Shown in pieces: positions 26,680 through 35,151 of a stretch of DNA of 47,627 bases. Source of the stretch: Bacteroidota bacterium (GTDB lineage: Bacteria > Bacteroidota > Ignavibacteria > Ignavibacteriales > SURF-24); contig JAUZPB010000024.1 of the NCBI GenBank assembly GCA_030706145.1, positions 1 through 47,627 on the forward strand, given 5' to 3'. Below the pieces are notes generated by a model. The model made no database searches, had not been told where the DNA came from, and saw nothing but the letters and a program-made list of their open reading frames with translations. Every line of letters starts with the position of its first letter. The stretch's first letter is position 1. Made by a program: the position numbers and the translations under genes.

Positions 26680-27636
26680 TTATTCAGGCTGTTTATTGCC
26701 CTCGTACTCATCAATTTTCTCTCTAATAATTTCAGCACTTTTTCTAAGCAAAGACTTTTCTTTAGCATTTAGCCTTAGAGGAATAGTCCCAAGATTACCA
26801 GAGCCACTAATAAGGTGAGGCAGTGCAAGTGTGACATCCTTGACTCCTTCAACATCATCGTGCACAGTGCAGACAGTTAAAAGTGCACGGTTATCTCTGT
26901 TAATGACATCGACTATACGGGCAATAGCGGCACCGATGCCATAATAAGTAGAACCTTTTCCCTCGATTATCTTATAAGCTGCATTACGAACGCTACTATC
27001 AATTTCCTGTTTTGTTTTCTCTGTAAAATCAACTTTTCTATATTCAATAAAATCCTCAAGTGGAACTCCGCCAATATCGACATTTGACCAGGTCAGAACT
27101 TCAGAATCTCCATGTTCGCCAATAACATAGCTATGGACATGCTGAGAATCTACGCCTAGGTGAATTCCAAGTAAGGACCTAAACCTTGCAGTATCGAGTG
27201 TTGTACCGGTACCAATAACGCGTGAATGAGGGACACCATGCTGCAAAGCTATTTTTGCGCTTATATGTGTAATTACATCGACCGGATTAGTTGCAATCAG
27301 GAAGATAGTATCAGGTGCAACCTCAAGTGTGCGAGGTATGATCTGGTTCAATATAGCTGCATTTTTTTCAAAGAGCATTAGTCTTGTTTCGCCTGGTTTC
27401 TGGCTAGCTCCGGCTGCAATAATGACAATTTTGGCATCTTTCAGATCTTCATAGCCACCTGCATAAACATCTGTAGCATAAGTAAAAGGGACAGCATGCT
27501 GAATATCAGCAGCTTCAGCAATTGCACGTTTTTCATTTGCATCTACAAGAACAATCTCATTTGCAGCTTTTCTCATTACCATTGCATAAGCGGCTGTTGC
27601 GCCTACAAGACCGGCGCCAATAACTCCAACTTTCAT
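26680..27636 (-). CDS. ldh: L-lactate dehydrogenase
   Basis: 318 residues, NAD-dependent, of the lactate/malate dehydrogenase family. GAGLVGATAAYAM is the nucleotide loop; substrate-site features are Q79 in GASQKPGETR (Gln rather than Arg, the lactate-type choice), D148 and R151 in TTLDTARFRS and catalytic H175 in GEHGDSE. It interconverts pyruvate and lactate with NADH, offering a fermentation sink for NADH. An allosteric fructose-1,6-bisphosphate site cannot be judged here. It is transcribed toward the GHL10 gene and shares their terminator. Confidence 0.93.
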   Translation of the reverse strand: MKVGVIGAGLVGATAAYAMVMRKAANEIVLVDANEKRAIAEAADIQHAVPFTYATDVYAGGYEDLKDAKIVIIAAGASQKPGETRLMLFEKNAAILNQIIPRTLEVAPDTIFLIATNPVDVITHISAKIALQHGVPHSRVIGTGTTLDTARFRSLLGIHLGVDSQHVHSYVIGEHGDSEVLTWSNVDIGGVPLEDFIEYRKVDFTEKTKQEIDSSVRNAAYKIIEGKGSTYYGIGAAIARIVDVINRDNRALLTVCTVHDDVEGVKDVTLALPHLISGSGNLGTIPLRLNAKEKSLLRKSAEIIREKIDEYEGNKQPE

Positions 27637-27978
27637 TTTATATCCTGTTTTTCATGTTGAATACAATAAAATATCAAAAATATATACAAAAAATCAGACT
27701 AAATAGTTCATTAAAACTTAAAAAATATCAACTAAAAACAATCTTTCTATTATACAGACGAGCTTTTAATAAAAAGCTTTTAATAAAAAGCTCATAATAT
27801 TTTTGTTCACATTTAAGATTTTCATGAATGTATGAAAAATTTTCCATTAATTCATAAAATTAATCTTGAATACAAAAAAAGCTAAAAATTTCATTAGATT
27901 TGTCACTTAAGAAATAAATTAAGTATTCCTGCAATTGTTATATGGCAGGTAGGAAATAAGAAGGTCAGGGGGAAGCGC
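27637..27978. other. Divergent intergenic region, ldh and methyltransferase
   Basis: 342 very AT-rich bases with no gene. Contains the tandem repeat at 27760-27793 and AGGGGGAAG at 27967-27975 before the TTG start of the methyltransferase. No further motif is recognised. Confidence 0.4.
27760..27793. repeat. Tandem 14-base repeat within an inverted repeat
   Basis: Two exact copies of AGCTTTTAATAAAA (27761-27774 and 27775-27788) followed by a partial third (AGCTC). Because each unit is nearly self-complementary, the block also forms GAGCTTTT...AAAAGCTC hairpins. It lies 124-157 bases upstream of the ldh start on that strand, and may be an operator array or a replication-slippage product. Confidence 0.5.
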
Positions 27979-29196
27979 TTGAATAAAGCTGTATTTGATG
28001 AAATAAAAATGATTACAAAAGCCATTATTGCAACTGGCAATGGTGACAGATTAGAAAAAGGCAGCAAAGCAAAAGACATTCCAGGCAGGACTGAAATAGA
28101 TGAGAATTCAGAAGCTAAGAATTCAGAGATTCAGTCACAAAGTTACAATGAAAAAAGCTGTGCGCGTTTATTTGAAATATTCTCATCAGTTACAGAGATA
28201 AACAATAATTCATGCTTTAAAGAAGATTTTACTTCTACAATATTAAAAAGCGGGAAGGCAATTTCACCTATAGATGCAGGAACATGCATACTGGACTCAA
28301 GCAGGACAATTGCATTTATTAGAGCCACATATGAAGCCATAGAAAGGGCAAAAGAAAAATTCAGGGGAGATTTACCCATAAGGGTACTTTATGCCGGGTG
28401 TGGTCCTTTTGCTCCTTTTGCGACAGCACTTTCGACGGTTTTTTCTCAAAATGAAGTTCTCTTTACAGTCATTGATATTCACAGGCGTTCAATTGAAAGT
28501 GTAAAGAAAATAGTAACTGCCCTAGGAATTGAAGACAATTTCAGCGATATAATTACATCTGATGCTACAAATTTTAAGTCAAAGCATTCCCAAAAGTATC
28601 ACGTTCTTATAGTTGAAGTCATGCAGAGGGCACTTTCAGTTGAACCTCAGGTTGCAATCATGGCAAATCTTATACCTCAGTTAATTCCAGGAGGATATGC
28701 TATTCCAAAGGAAATAAGTGTTGAGGCATATCTTGGTGATCCGAATCTAATATTTAGTCTAGGCAGTCAGATTGGGCCTGACAAGTTAAATAAATTAGAA
28801 AAAAGTAATCTTTTAAGATTAGGAAAGGTGCTCGATATAAGCCCAAAGTTAATAAGAAAAATGGTTAAGAAAAAAGTAGATTTCACAAAGTCAGATAAGC
28901 CCATATTGCGCTCATATATATTTATTCCCGCACAAAAAAGTAAAGAGATATATTTGATGCTTTTTACAAGGGTCGAGCTTACCGGGCAGATAACATTAGA
29001 GAGAATGTCATCTGGTATAACTATTCCTGTAGTATTTACAAAGCTTGGGCCGTTTAAAGAATCCGAGTTTATTGAATTCGGTTATACTATCGATGGAGAC
29101 AAGACAGGAATTAGGTACAGGGCAATAAGAAAAGAAAGTGTAAAGCTGAAGATAAAAGGGTTGTTTAACTTCATAATAACAAATGTAATAAGATAA
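27979..29196 (+). CDS. Class I SAM-dependent methyltransferase-like protein
   Basis: 405 residues from a TTG start (AGGGGGAAG ends three bases before it; an in-frame ATG at 28009 is an alternative). The SAM-binding motif I RVLYAGCGPFAPFATAL lies around residue 134-150, followed by acidic motif II VIDIHRRSIES and a motif IV-like VLIVEVMQRAL. The N-terminal 130 residues are low-similarity and helical. C-terminal 200 residues are beta-rich. Sequence style suggests a small-molecule or protein arginine-like methyltransferase, but the substrate is unknown. It is 355 bases upstream of the collar protein genes on the same strand; a link is possible but not shown. Confidence 0.75.
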   Translation: MNKAVFDEIKMITKAIIATGNGDRLEKGSKAKDIPGRTEIDENSEAKNSEIQSQSYNEKSCARLFEIFSSVTEINNNSCFKEDFTSTILKSGKAISPIDAGTCILDSSRTIAFIRATYEAIERAKEKFRGDLPIRVLYAGCGPFAPFATALSTVFSQNEVLFTVIDIHRRSIESVKKIVTALGIEDNFSDIITSDATNFKSKHSQKYHVLIVEVMQRALSVEPQVAIMANLIPQLIPGGYAIPKEISVEAYLGDPNLIFSLGSQIGPDKLNKLEKSNLLRLGKVLDISPKLIRKMVKKKVDFTKSDKPILRSYIFIPAQKSKEIYLMLFTRVELTGQITLERMSSGITIPVVFTKLGPFKESEFIEFGYTIDGDKTGIRYRAIRKESVKLKIKGLFNFIITNVIR

Positions 29197-29551
29197 GCCT
29201 GAAATTATCCCGAAAATTTTTTAATAAACGCAAAGTAATTTCCGCAGAAATAATTTCATGCATTCAAGAAGGGGAAAATTAAGCTGAAATAAAATTCTAA
29301 AAAGCTTTGGAGAAACATAACAAGGAGGGAATAACAGGAAGGGAAAATAAAATGTTTAAAGGTTGCTTCTTACAGCAATAATTTATTAACTTATTTTCTT
29401 ATTATAATCTCTTTTCGTTTTTTCTCTAGGAAATTATTCTACTTAATTGCCTACAATAAAAAGAGATCCCACTCTAGAGATTCCAATCATCTTTAGATCA
29501 ATTTTGTTCTTGTATAGAATTAGACACATAAAAAAAGGAGTCCCGCAAAAG
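29197..29551 (+). other. Upstream region of the collar-protein genes
   Basis: 355 bases lacking a convincing gene. ATCTCTTTT at 29407-29415 and AAAAGAGAT at 29459-29467 are exact reverse complements 43 bases apart, and AGAGAT(C/T)CC occurs twice at 29462 and 29477. A nine-codon frame (ATG 29352) with GGAAGGG upstream is too short to judge. AAGGAG at 29535-29540 serves the first collar gene. Confidence 0.35.
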
Positions 29552-30094
29552 ATGAGTACACCATATATTGGTGAAATTAGAATGTTTGCCGGCAACTTTC
29601 CGCCAAATGGTTGGATGTTTTGTGAAGGGCAGCTTTTGTCAATTTCAGAATATGAAGCCTTATTTAATCTTATAGGTACCATGTATGGAGGTGATGGGCA
29701 GAGTACATTTGCACTGCCGGACCTCAGAGGGCGAATACCGATTCACATGGGCACAGGGCCAGATGGTACCAATTATATTATCGGAGAGACGGGCGGCGTT
29801 GAATCTGTTACCTTAACAATGGCTCAGATTCCATCTCACAATCATGCACAGCCAACAGGAACCGGCCAGATATCAATTGCGTGTACAACAGATGCAGGCA
29901 CCACAGATAACCCCAATGGAGTATACCCCTCAAAGGATACAACCGGAGATATGATGTATTCTGAAAGCACAGACAATAGCGAAATGGTTTATCCTGGAAC
30001 AACCGGTGGTAGTCAGCCACATGAAAATTTGCCACCTTGCTTAGCGCTAAATTTCATTATTTCCCTCTTCGGCATTTATCCATCTCCGACATGA
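29552..30094 (+). CDS. Phage tail collar-domain protein 1 (MdpB-like), no signal peptide
   Basis: 180 residues from ATG 29552, chosen because AAGGAG lies 11 bases upstream and the sequence then begins MSTPYIGEIRMFAGNFPPNGW, the usual start of the microcystin-dependent-protein (MdpB)/tail-collar family; the frame extends 35 codons further upstream to a TTG without a ribosome site. Motifs: YGGDGQSTFALPDLRG, SHNHA (H96, H98) and GGSQPHENLPPCLALNFIISLFGIYP. In T4 gp12 the collar-domain HxH from three chains binds a zinc ion. The function of stand-alone bacterial members is unknown. It lacks an export signal, unlike the next two genes. Confidence 0.87.
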   Translation: MSTPYIGEIRMFAGNFPPNGWMFCEGQLLSISEYEALFNLIGTMYGGDGQSTFALPDLRGRIPIHMGTGPDGTNYIIGETGGVESVTLTMAQIPSHNHAQPTGTGQISIACTTDAGTTDNPNGVYPSKDTTGDMMYSESTDNSEMVYPGTTGGSQPHENLPPCLALNFIISLFGIYPSPT

Positions 30095-30157
30095 AATATT
30101 TTAAGATAAATATGAGATGTTAATGAAAACGAGAAAATAAACAGTGGAGTTAAGAAG

Positions 30158-30859
30158 TTGGATAAAAATGATTTTAAGAAAGAAAGAAAGATATTAAGGC
30201 GAAACTTTCTAAAGAAGTTTGCAGGCCTGACAGCGGCATTAAGCTTACTGCCTTCTTTCAAGAAGCTTTTTGCTTCAGCGCGTATCTTTTCCGATAAAGG
30301 TTTTATCTCTGGTGCTAGTGCAAACACTAATAATGCAGCTCTTGATGGTCAAAATCCCTTTGTAGCCGAGGTTTCAATTGTTCCTTTCAATTTTGCTCCA
30401 AGAGGCTGGGCAATGTGTAACGGGCAAATTTTGCCGATAGCACAGTACACGGCTTTATTTTCACTTTTAGGTACGATATATGGAGGAGATGGAAAGAGTA
30501 CTTTTGCATTACCTTTTCTAACAGGTAATTTTGTGATGCATCCAGGCCAGGGCTCGGGTTTATCGCAAAGTTATTTAGGCGACTACATGGGAGTTGAAAC
30601 AGTAACGCTACTCGAAAGCCAAATGCCTGCACATAATCATGCAGGTAGTAAAATTAAATGCACAAGTAGTGTGGGAACATCAAATGATCCATCCGGAAAA
30701 TATTTTGCACGTGATCTAGCAGGTTCTGCCATTTATGGCCAGAGCAGTGGAGAAACAATGTTGTCTTTGTCGGGCAGTTCACAGAAGCATAACAATATGC
30801 CTCCATATTTGGTATTAAACTGTATCATTGCTCTTCAGGGTGTTTTCCCTCCAAGATGA
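30158..30859 (+). CDS. Tat-exported phage tail collar-domain protein 2
   Basis: 233 residues starting with TTG 30158; GGAG at 30146-30149 supports this start and no in-frame ATG gives a better one. The N-terminus carries a twin-arginine signal, KILRRNFLKKFAGLTAALSLLPSF, followed by a linker to about residue 66. The collar domain (67-233) repeats the family motifs: NFAPRGWAMCNGQILPI, YGGDGKSTFALPFLTG, AHNHA (H159, H161) and QKHNNMPPYLVLNCIIALQGVFPPR. It is a paralogue of the two neighbours. Exported in folded form, it probably sits in the periplasm or on the surface. The linker is Ala/Ser/Asn-rich, with little predicted structure. Confidence 0.87.
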   Translation: MDKNDFKKERKILRRNFLKKFAGLTAALSLLPSFKKLFASARIFSDKGFISGASANTNNAALDGQNPFVAEVSIVPFNFAPRGWAMCNGQILPIAQYTALFSLLGTIYGGDGKSTFALPFLTGNFVMHPGQGSGLSQSYLGDYMGVETVTLLESQMPAHNHAGSKIKCTSSVGTSNDPSGKYFARDLAGSAIYGQSSGETMLSLSGSSQKHNNMPPYLVLNCIIALQGVFPPR

Positions 30860-30895
30860 TAAATTTTAGAATTAGATAGTGGAGAACAATTAAAT

Positions 30896-31588
30896 ATGGG
30901 ATCAGAAAATAGATTAAAAGAGGCTGATAGAATCGAAAGAAGAGGCTTTTTAAAGAAAATAGGAGCCATTGCAACTTTAGGATCAGTAGCTTCGCTTTTA
31001 GGATCACAGAAATCCAGTGCAGCAGAAAACAAATGGAACAGTGCAGATTCATTCTCACCTTCGGATCTAAATGTATCGATGTCTGCAGGAGACACGCCCT
31101 TTTTGGGGGAAATAGCAATTGTAGCCTTTAACTTTGCGCCTAAAAATTGGGCTCTTTGCAATGGGCAGCTTTTACCAATAAACCAAAATATGGCACTATT
31201 TTCACTTCTTGGGACGACATATGGTGGTGATGGAAGAGTAAATTTTGCTTTGCCTAATCTTCGCGGCAGGTCATTTATTCATTCTGGAAGTTATTACACT
31301 TTAGGCTCGCAGGGTGGAGAAAGAACTCATACATTAACTACTTCTGAAATGCCTGCGCATGTGCACAGTTTTGGAACTTCCAGGTATGGTACTTCTGACA
31401 GTCCTGTTGGAATGGTTCCTGCAAGGCATCCCTCCGGAATAAACATATATAAAGGTGGAGTAAATTCAGCTATGGCTGCACAGAACATTATTAATCAGGG
31501 AGGATCGCAGCCTCATGAGAACATGCCGCCATATCTTGTACTTAATTTTATAATTGCTCTGTCCGGAATTTTTCCTAGTCAATCCTGA
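30896..31588 (+). CDS. Tat-exported phage tail collar-domain protein 3
   Basis: 230 residues. The Tat-like signal is DRIERRGFLKKIGAIATLG followed by SVASLLGSQKSSAAE, then a short linker and the collar domain (about 67-230): FAPKNWALCNGQLLPI, YGGDGRVNFALPNLRGRS, AHVHS (H155, H157) and GGSQPHENMPPYLVLNFIIALSGIFPSQS. GGAG precedes the ATG. It follows gene 2 after 36 bases, and the T9SS adhesin starts 37 bases after its stop, so all four genes look co-transcribed. Sequence divergence from genes 1 and 2 indicates an old triplication, not a recent duplication. Confidence 0.87.
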   Translation: MGSENRLKEADRIERRGFLKKIGAIATLGSVASLLGSQKSSAAENKWNSADSFSPSDLNVSMSAGDTPFLGEIAIVAFNFAPKNWALCNGQLLPINQNMALFSLLGTTYGGDGRVNFALPNLRGRSFIHSGSYYTLGSQGGERTHTLTTSEMPAHVHSFGTSRYGTSDSPVGMVPARHPSGINIYKGGVNSAMAAQNIINQGGSQPHENMPPYLVLNFIIALSGIFPSQS

Positions 31589-31625
31589 CACACAGAGCCA
31601 CTTAAGTTTGAATTGGAATAACAAA

Positions 31626-34600
31626 ATGAAAAAAACTTTCCCGTATTCTAGTTTTGTCCAGAAGATCTCTTTATGCATTTTATTTCTTATCGTATCAAAT
31701 TCAATTTACGCACAGAAGATCTACTGGATAGATTATTCTCATACTACTCCAAGGCTAATAAGAGTTCATCCCGACGGATCTAATTACAGAAGCATGAGTT
31801 TGACTTCGAAGACAACTCCGCAAGGAATGGTACTAAACAGCACGTCTGGTAATCTCTTGTGGAATGAACTTATTGCAAGCTATTCAAGTATAAACAGGAC
31901 ATCTATTAGTCTTCAGGGAGCCATAGATTCGGTAGCATATGGGCTTTCTTTCTGCAGAGGTATGGCAATCGACCAGACTAACGGAAAGTTATACTGGATT
32001 TCGAGTGAAGCAAACAACAATAAAATATATACTTCAGAGCTTGATGGATCAAACCAAAGAATAGTTAAGTCATTTGGAAGCGGAACATTTAATCTTAGAG
32101 ACATAGCCATTAATATATCGGCGCAAATGCTCTATGTTACAGATTATGGGCAAGGAAAGGTAATAAAAGTTGCCATCTCTGATGGCACTACAACTGATCT
32201 AATAACAGGCTTAAGTGGTTTAGGGCCCACAGGAATTGCCATAGACGTCCAGCACAGTAAACTATACTGGACGGAAATAAATAACGGAAAGATAAGACGC
32301 TGTGACCTGACAGGAGCTCTTATAGAAGATATTTTTACAAACCGGGACCGCCCACAGTCGATTACAATAAATAACACTTATAATACGGTCTACTGGACAG
32401 AAGCAGGAAACATAAGTCACAAAGTTTACACTGCTAATCTTAATAGTTCAGGTAATATAGATAATAGTTCATCGAAAGCAATAACAATAAGTGGAATATC
32501 AATAACAAATCCCGGCACAATAACAACAGGCAGTAATCAGCCTCCTGTTATGGCAAACTTCACTGCTACAGGATCTGAAGATGCTTCATCAATCACAATA
32601 AATGCAAGTCAGATGACATATAGTGATGCCGACGGAGACATTCTTCAGCAGATAAAGATAATTTCATTACCATCAGGCGGCACACTTAAATACAATGGCA
32701 GTAATGTTACTGCCGGGCAGATAATTTCATATTCAGGTTTAGGAAATTTTACATTTATTCCGGAAGCTAATACCTTTGGTAACTATACTTTTCAATATCA
32801 AGGGACTGATGGATCAGACTATTCTTCTCCAGCTACTGTAACAATAACAATTTCTCCAGTTGCAGATACACCTATAATAAGTAATGCAGAGACCAATGAG
32901 GATATACAAACGACAAGCGGTCTGGTCATTTCGAGAAATCCTGCAGATGGAGCTGAAGTAACACACTTTAAGATAAACAACATTACAAACGGCAGACTAT
33001 ATCAAAATGATGGAATAACTGAGATAGTAAATGGAACATTCATAACATTTGCGCAGGGAAATGCAGGGCTTAAGTTCACACCGGCTTCAAATTTTTCGGG
33101 GACTGCAAGTTTCACAATAAATGCATCAACTTCTGCAAGCGATGACGGACTTGGCGGAAGTCAGGTAACAGCCACAATAACAGTAAACTCAGTTAATGAT
33201 CAACCAACTTTAGATGCAATCACTTATCCTGTAATAGCTTATGATGGCATTAGTGATCAAACAATTTTACTTAGCGGAATTACTGCAGGTGGAAATGAAA
33301 ACCAGTCTCTTACTATCACAGCTACTTCAGATAACACTGAGATCCTTGCAAATCCAGCAGTTAACTATACCAGTCCAAATTCAGTTGCGACTTTAAGTAT
33401 TTCTCCCTCATCCGGCAAAACAGGTACAGCAGTAATAACAATAAGAGTAACAGATAACGGGACACCTGCACAGTCAATTGAAAGAACCTGTCAGGTTATT
33501 GTAAAGAAAGTACCTGGTAATGCCCTGGTATTTAACGGTACAGACCAGTATGCTGAAGTTCCATTTTCGGCTGCTCTTAATACTTCAGCCTTTACAATTG
33601 AATTCTGGGCAAAGGTAAACGGCGGAGCTGGTACAAACAGGTCAGCCTTAAGCTCACAGGGATATTTAACTGGTGTAGGCTTTAGTGCTTCGGATATAAA
33701 TCAGTGGAATTTCAGCCTTGGTAATGGAACCAGCTTTGAAAGTTTAGCAAATGGCAATGCTGAAACAGGCAAATGGGCACACGTTGCAGGTACATATAAC
33801 GGCAGTGAAATGAAACTTTATGTAAATGGGGATCTAAAAGGGACAAAATCATTTACAGCTTATCAGATGAATACTTCTCTTCCATTAAGGTTAGGAGCTT
33901 CGAATAAAGCAAATGGAGAAGCAGAAAAGTTCTTTAACGGAGCAATTGACGAAGTAAGAATTTGGAATACAGCACTTACACAGACCGATATTCAGAATAA
34001 CATGCACAATGTAATTAGTCCTTCTGCAGCCGGACTGGTTGCATATTACAGATTTGAGCACTCAGGTGGAAATCAGCTTAATGATCTAGCAGGAAACAGA
34101 AATGCCACACTGATAAACATGAATGAAAGCAATTGGATTGACAGTTATGCAATGCTATTACCGCAGGCAACAGGAATAACGGAAGTAGCAGGCAATAGTT
34201 TTACTGTAAACTGGACTGCACCTACAAAGGGACTTGCACCTACAGGATATTTCCTGGATGTAGATGACAACAGTGATTTTTCTTCTCCTGTTGCAGGTTT
34301 TAACAACCTTAGTGTTGGTAACGTTACCTCATACAGAATAGATGGACTCCCTAGTGGATCGATATATTACTGCAGAGTCTCAGCCTACAGAGATGCAACT
34401 ATAGGACAGAGCATTTACTCAAATGTTGTTTCACTTGATAGTCCTCTTCCGGTTGAGCTAATCGCATTTAATAATGAAGTCAAAAGAAACAATGTGGAGT
34501 TAAAGTGGAGGACTGCTACAGAGACAAACAATCATGGCTTTGAAATCGAGCGCAGAATAAATGATAAGACTGGAACAAATTCTGAATGGATCAAAGTTGG

Positions 34601-35042
34601 TTTTGTAAACGGAAGTGGGAACAGCAATTCACCAAAGGACTACCAATTTACAGATAAGAATATTAAGCCTGGCAAATACGCATATAGGTTAAAGCAACTG
34701 GATAATGATGGAAAGTATTCCTACTTATCTGAACTTCAGGCTGAAGTAAAATATGAAATGAATAATTATTCATTGATGCAGAATTATCCAAATCCTTTTA
34801 ATCCATCGACAACTATTTCATATACACTGCTTAGTGACAGTAAGGTAAAGCTTTCAGTTTACAATATGCTTGGGCAGGAAGTAGCTATACTTAGCCAGGG
34901 AATTCAGCAGGCAGGATATTATGAAGCTCCATGGAATGCCGGTGAATTGGCTTCGGGAATTTATATATATGTTCTGGAATCAAGTTCACTAGATGGAAAG
35001 GGCAATTTCAAAGCTGTGCAGAAGATGCTTCTACTTAAATAG
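31626..35042 (+). CDS. Large T9SS-secreted protein: YWTD propeller, cadherin/Ig-like, LamG, FN3
   Basis: 1138 residues from ATG 31626, where a clean signal peptide begins (MKKTFPYSSFVQKISLCILF..., cleavage near SIYA); an upstream in-frame extension overlaps the previous gene and is rejected. Order: LDL-receptor-type YWTD beta-propeller (about 30-300; KIYWIDYSHTTPRLIRV, KLYWTEINNGKIRRCDL), cadherin- or Ig-like repeats (about 305-640; YSDADGDILQQIKI, SDADG-type calcium sites), LamG/concanavalin-like jellyroll (about 640-840; WAKVNGGAGTNRSALSSQG, DEVRIWNTALTQTDIQ), FN3 (about 850-930), a PVELIAFNNEVKRNNVELKWRT module, and the T9SS type A sorting domain from about 1045 (QNYPNPFNPSTTISYTL to KMLLLK). 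Probably an adhesin or surface scaffold. Ends before the carboxypeptidase-leader hairpin. Confidence 0.87.
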   Translation: MKKTFPYSSFVQKISLCILFLIVSNSIYAQKIYWIDYSHTTPRLIRVHPDGSNYRSMSLTSKTTPQGMVLNSTSGNLLWNELIASYSSINRTSISLQGAIDSVAYGLSFCRGMAIDQTNGKLYWISSEANNNKIYTSELDGSNQRIVKSFGSGTFNLRDIAINISAQMLYVTDYGQGKVIKVAISDGTTTDLITGLSGLGPTGIAIDVQHSKLYWTEINNGKIRRCDLTGALIEDIFTNRDRPQSITINNTYNTVYWTEAGNISHKVYTANLNSSGNIDNSSSKAITISGISITNPGTITTGSNQPPVMANFTATGSEDASSITINASQMTYSDADGDILQQIKIISLPSGGTLKYNGSNVTAGQIISYSGLGNFTFIPEANTFGNYTFQYQGTDGSDYSSPATVTITISPVADTPIISNAETNEDIQTTSGLVISRNPADGAEVTHFKINNITNGRLYQNDGITEIVNGTFITFAQGNAGLKFTPASNFSGTASFTINASTSASDDGLGGSQVTATITVNSVNDQPTLDAITYPVIAYDGISDQTILLSGITAGGNENQSLTITATSDNTEILANPAVNYTSPNSVATLSISPSSGKTGTAVITIRVTDNGTPAQSIERTCQVIVKKVPGNALVFNGTDQYAEVPFSAALNTSAFTIEFWAKVNGGAGTNRSALSSQGYLTGVGFSASDINQWNFSLGNGTSFESLANGNAETGKWAHVAGTYNGSEMKLYVNGDLKGTKSFTAYQMNTSLPLRLGASNKANGEAEKFFNGAIDEVRIWNTALTQTDIQNNMHNVISPSAAGLVAYYRFEHSGGNQLNDLAGNRNATLINMNESNWIDSYAMLLPQATGITEVAGNSFTVNWTAPTKGLAPTGYFLDVDDNSDFSSPVAGFNNLSVGNVTSYRIDGLPSGSIYYCRVSAYRDATIGQSIYSNVVSLDSPLPVELIAFNNEVKRNNVELKWRTATETNNHGFEIERRINDKTGTNSEWIKVGFVNGSGNSNSPKDYQFTDKNIKPGKYAYRLKQLDNDGKYSYLSELQAEVKYEMNNYSLMQNYPNPFNPSTTISYTLLSDSKVKLSVYNMLGQEVAILSQGIQQAGYYEAPWNAGELASGIYIYVLESSSLDGKGNFKAVQKMLLLK

Positions 35043-35096
35043 TATCCATATAAAAAGCATATCTACTTTTTTTAGTGAGAATAAAAATATTATATA

Positions 35097-35145
35097 CTTC
35101 CCGATTTATTATATTTACATCAAAAAAATATGATAAATCGGGAGG
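35097..35145 (+). promoter_or_regulatory. 20-bp leader hairpin sequestering the Shine-Dalgarno of the M14 gene
   Basis: Positions 35097-35116 pair with 35126-35145 over 20 consecutive positions, with two G-U wobbles (U35098-G35144 and U35110-G35132) and a 9-base loop. The right arm ends in GGGAGG, so the entire ribosome site of the TTG-initiated carboxypeptidase gene (TTG at 35152) is in the stem. A temperature-, ligand- or protein-responsive translation switch, or a processing site, is the natural reading; it could also be a terminator for the upstream gene with no T-run. Confidence 0.7.
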
Positions 35146-35151
35146 ACTATT

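Noticed and set aside
26680-27636. Malate dehydrogenase
   Set aside because: The substrate-determining position is Gln79 (GASQKPGETR), as in lactate dehydrogenase, rather than Arg.
27760-27793. CRISPR-like array
   Set aside because: Tandem copies without spacers; no cas genes; units too short.
29447-29551. 35-codon N-terminal extension of collar protein 1 from a TTG at 29447
   Set aside because: No ribosome site, no signal character and no family similarity; ATG 29552 has AAGGAG upstream.
29552-31588. Prophage remnant, because of phage tail collar domains
   Set aside because: No capsid, terminase, portal, lysis or integrase gene is near, and two of the three proteins carry Tat signals and sit with a T9SS protein, which fits a host surface function better.
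31554-31625. 24-codon N-terminal extension of the large T9SS protein
   Set aside because: It overlaps the end of collar gene 3 and would put an unrelated stretch before a perfectly normal signal peptide starting at 31626.
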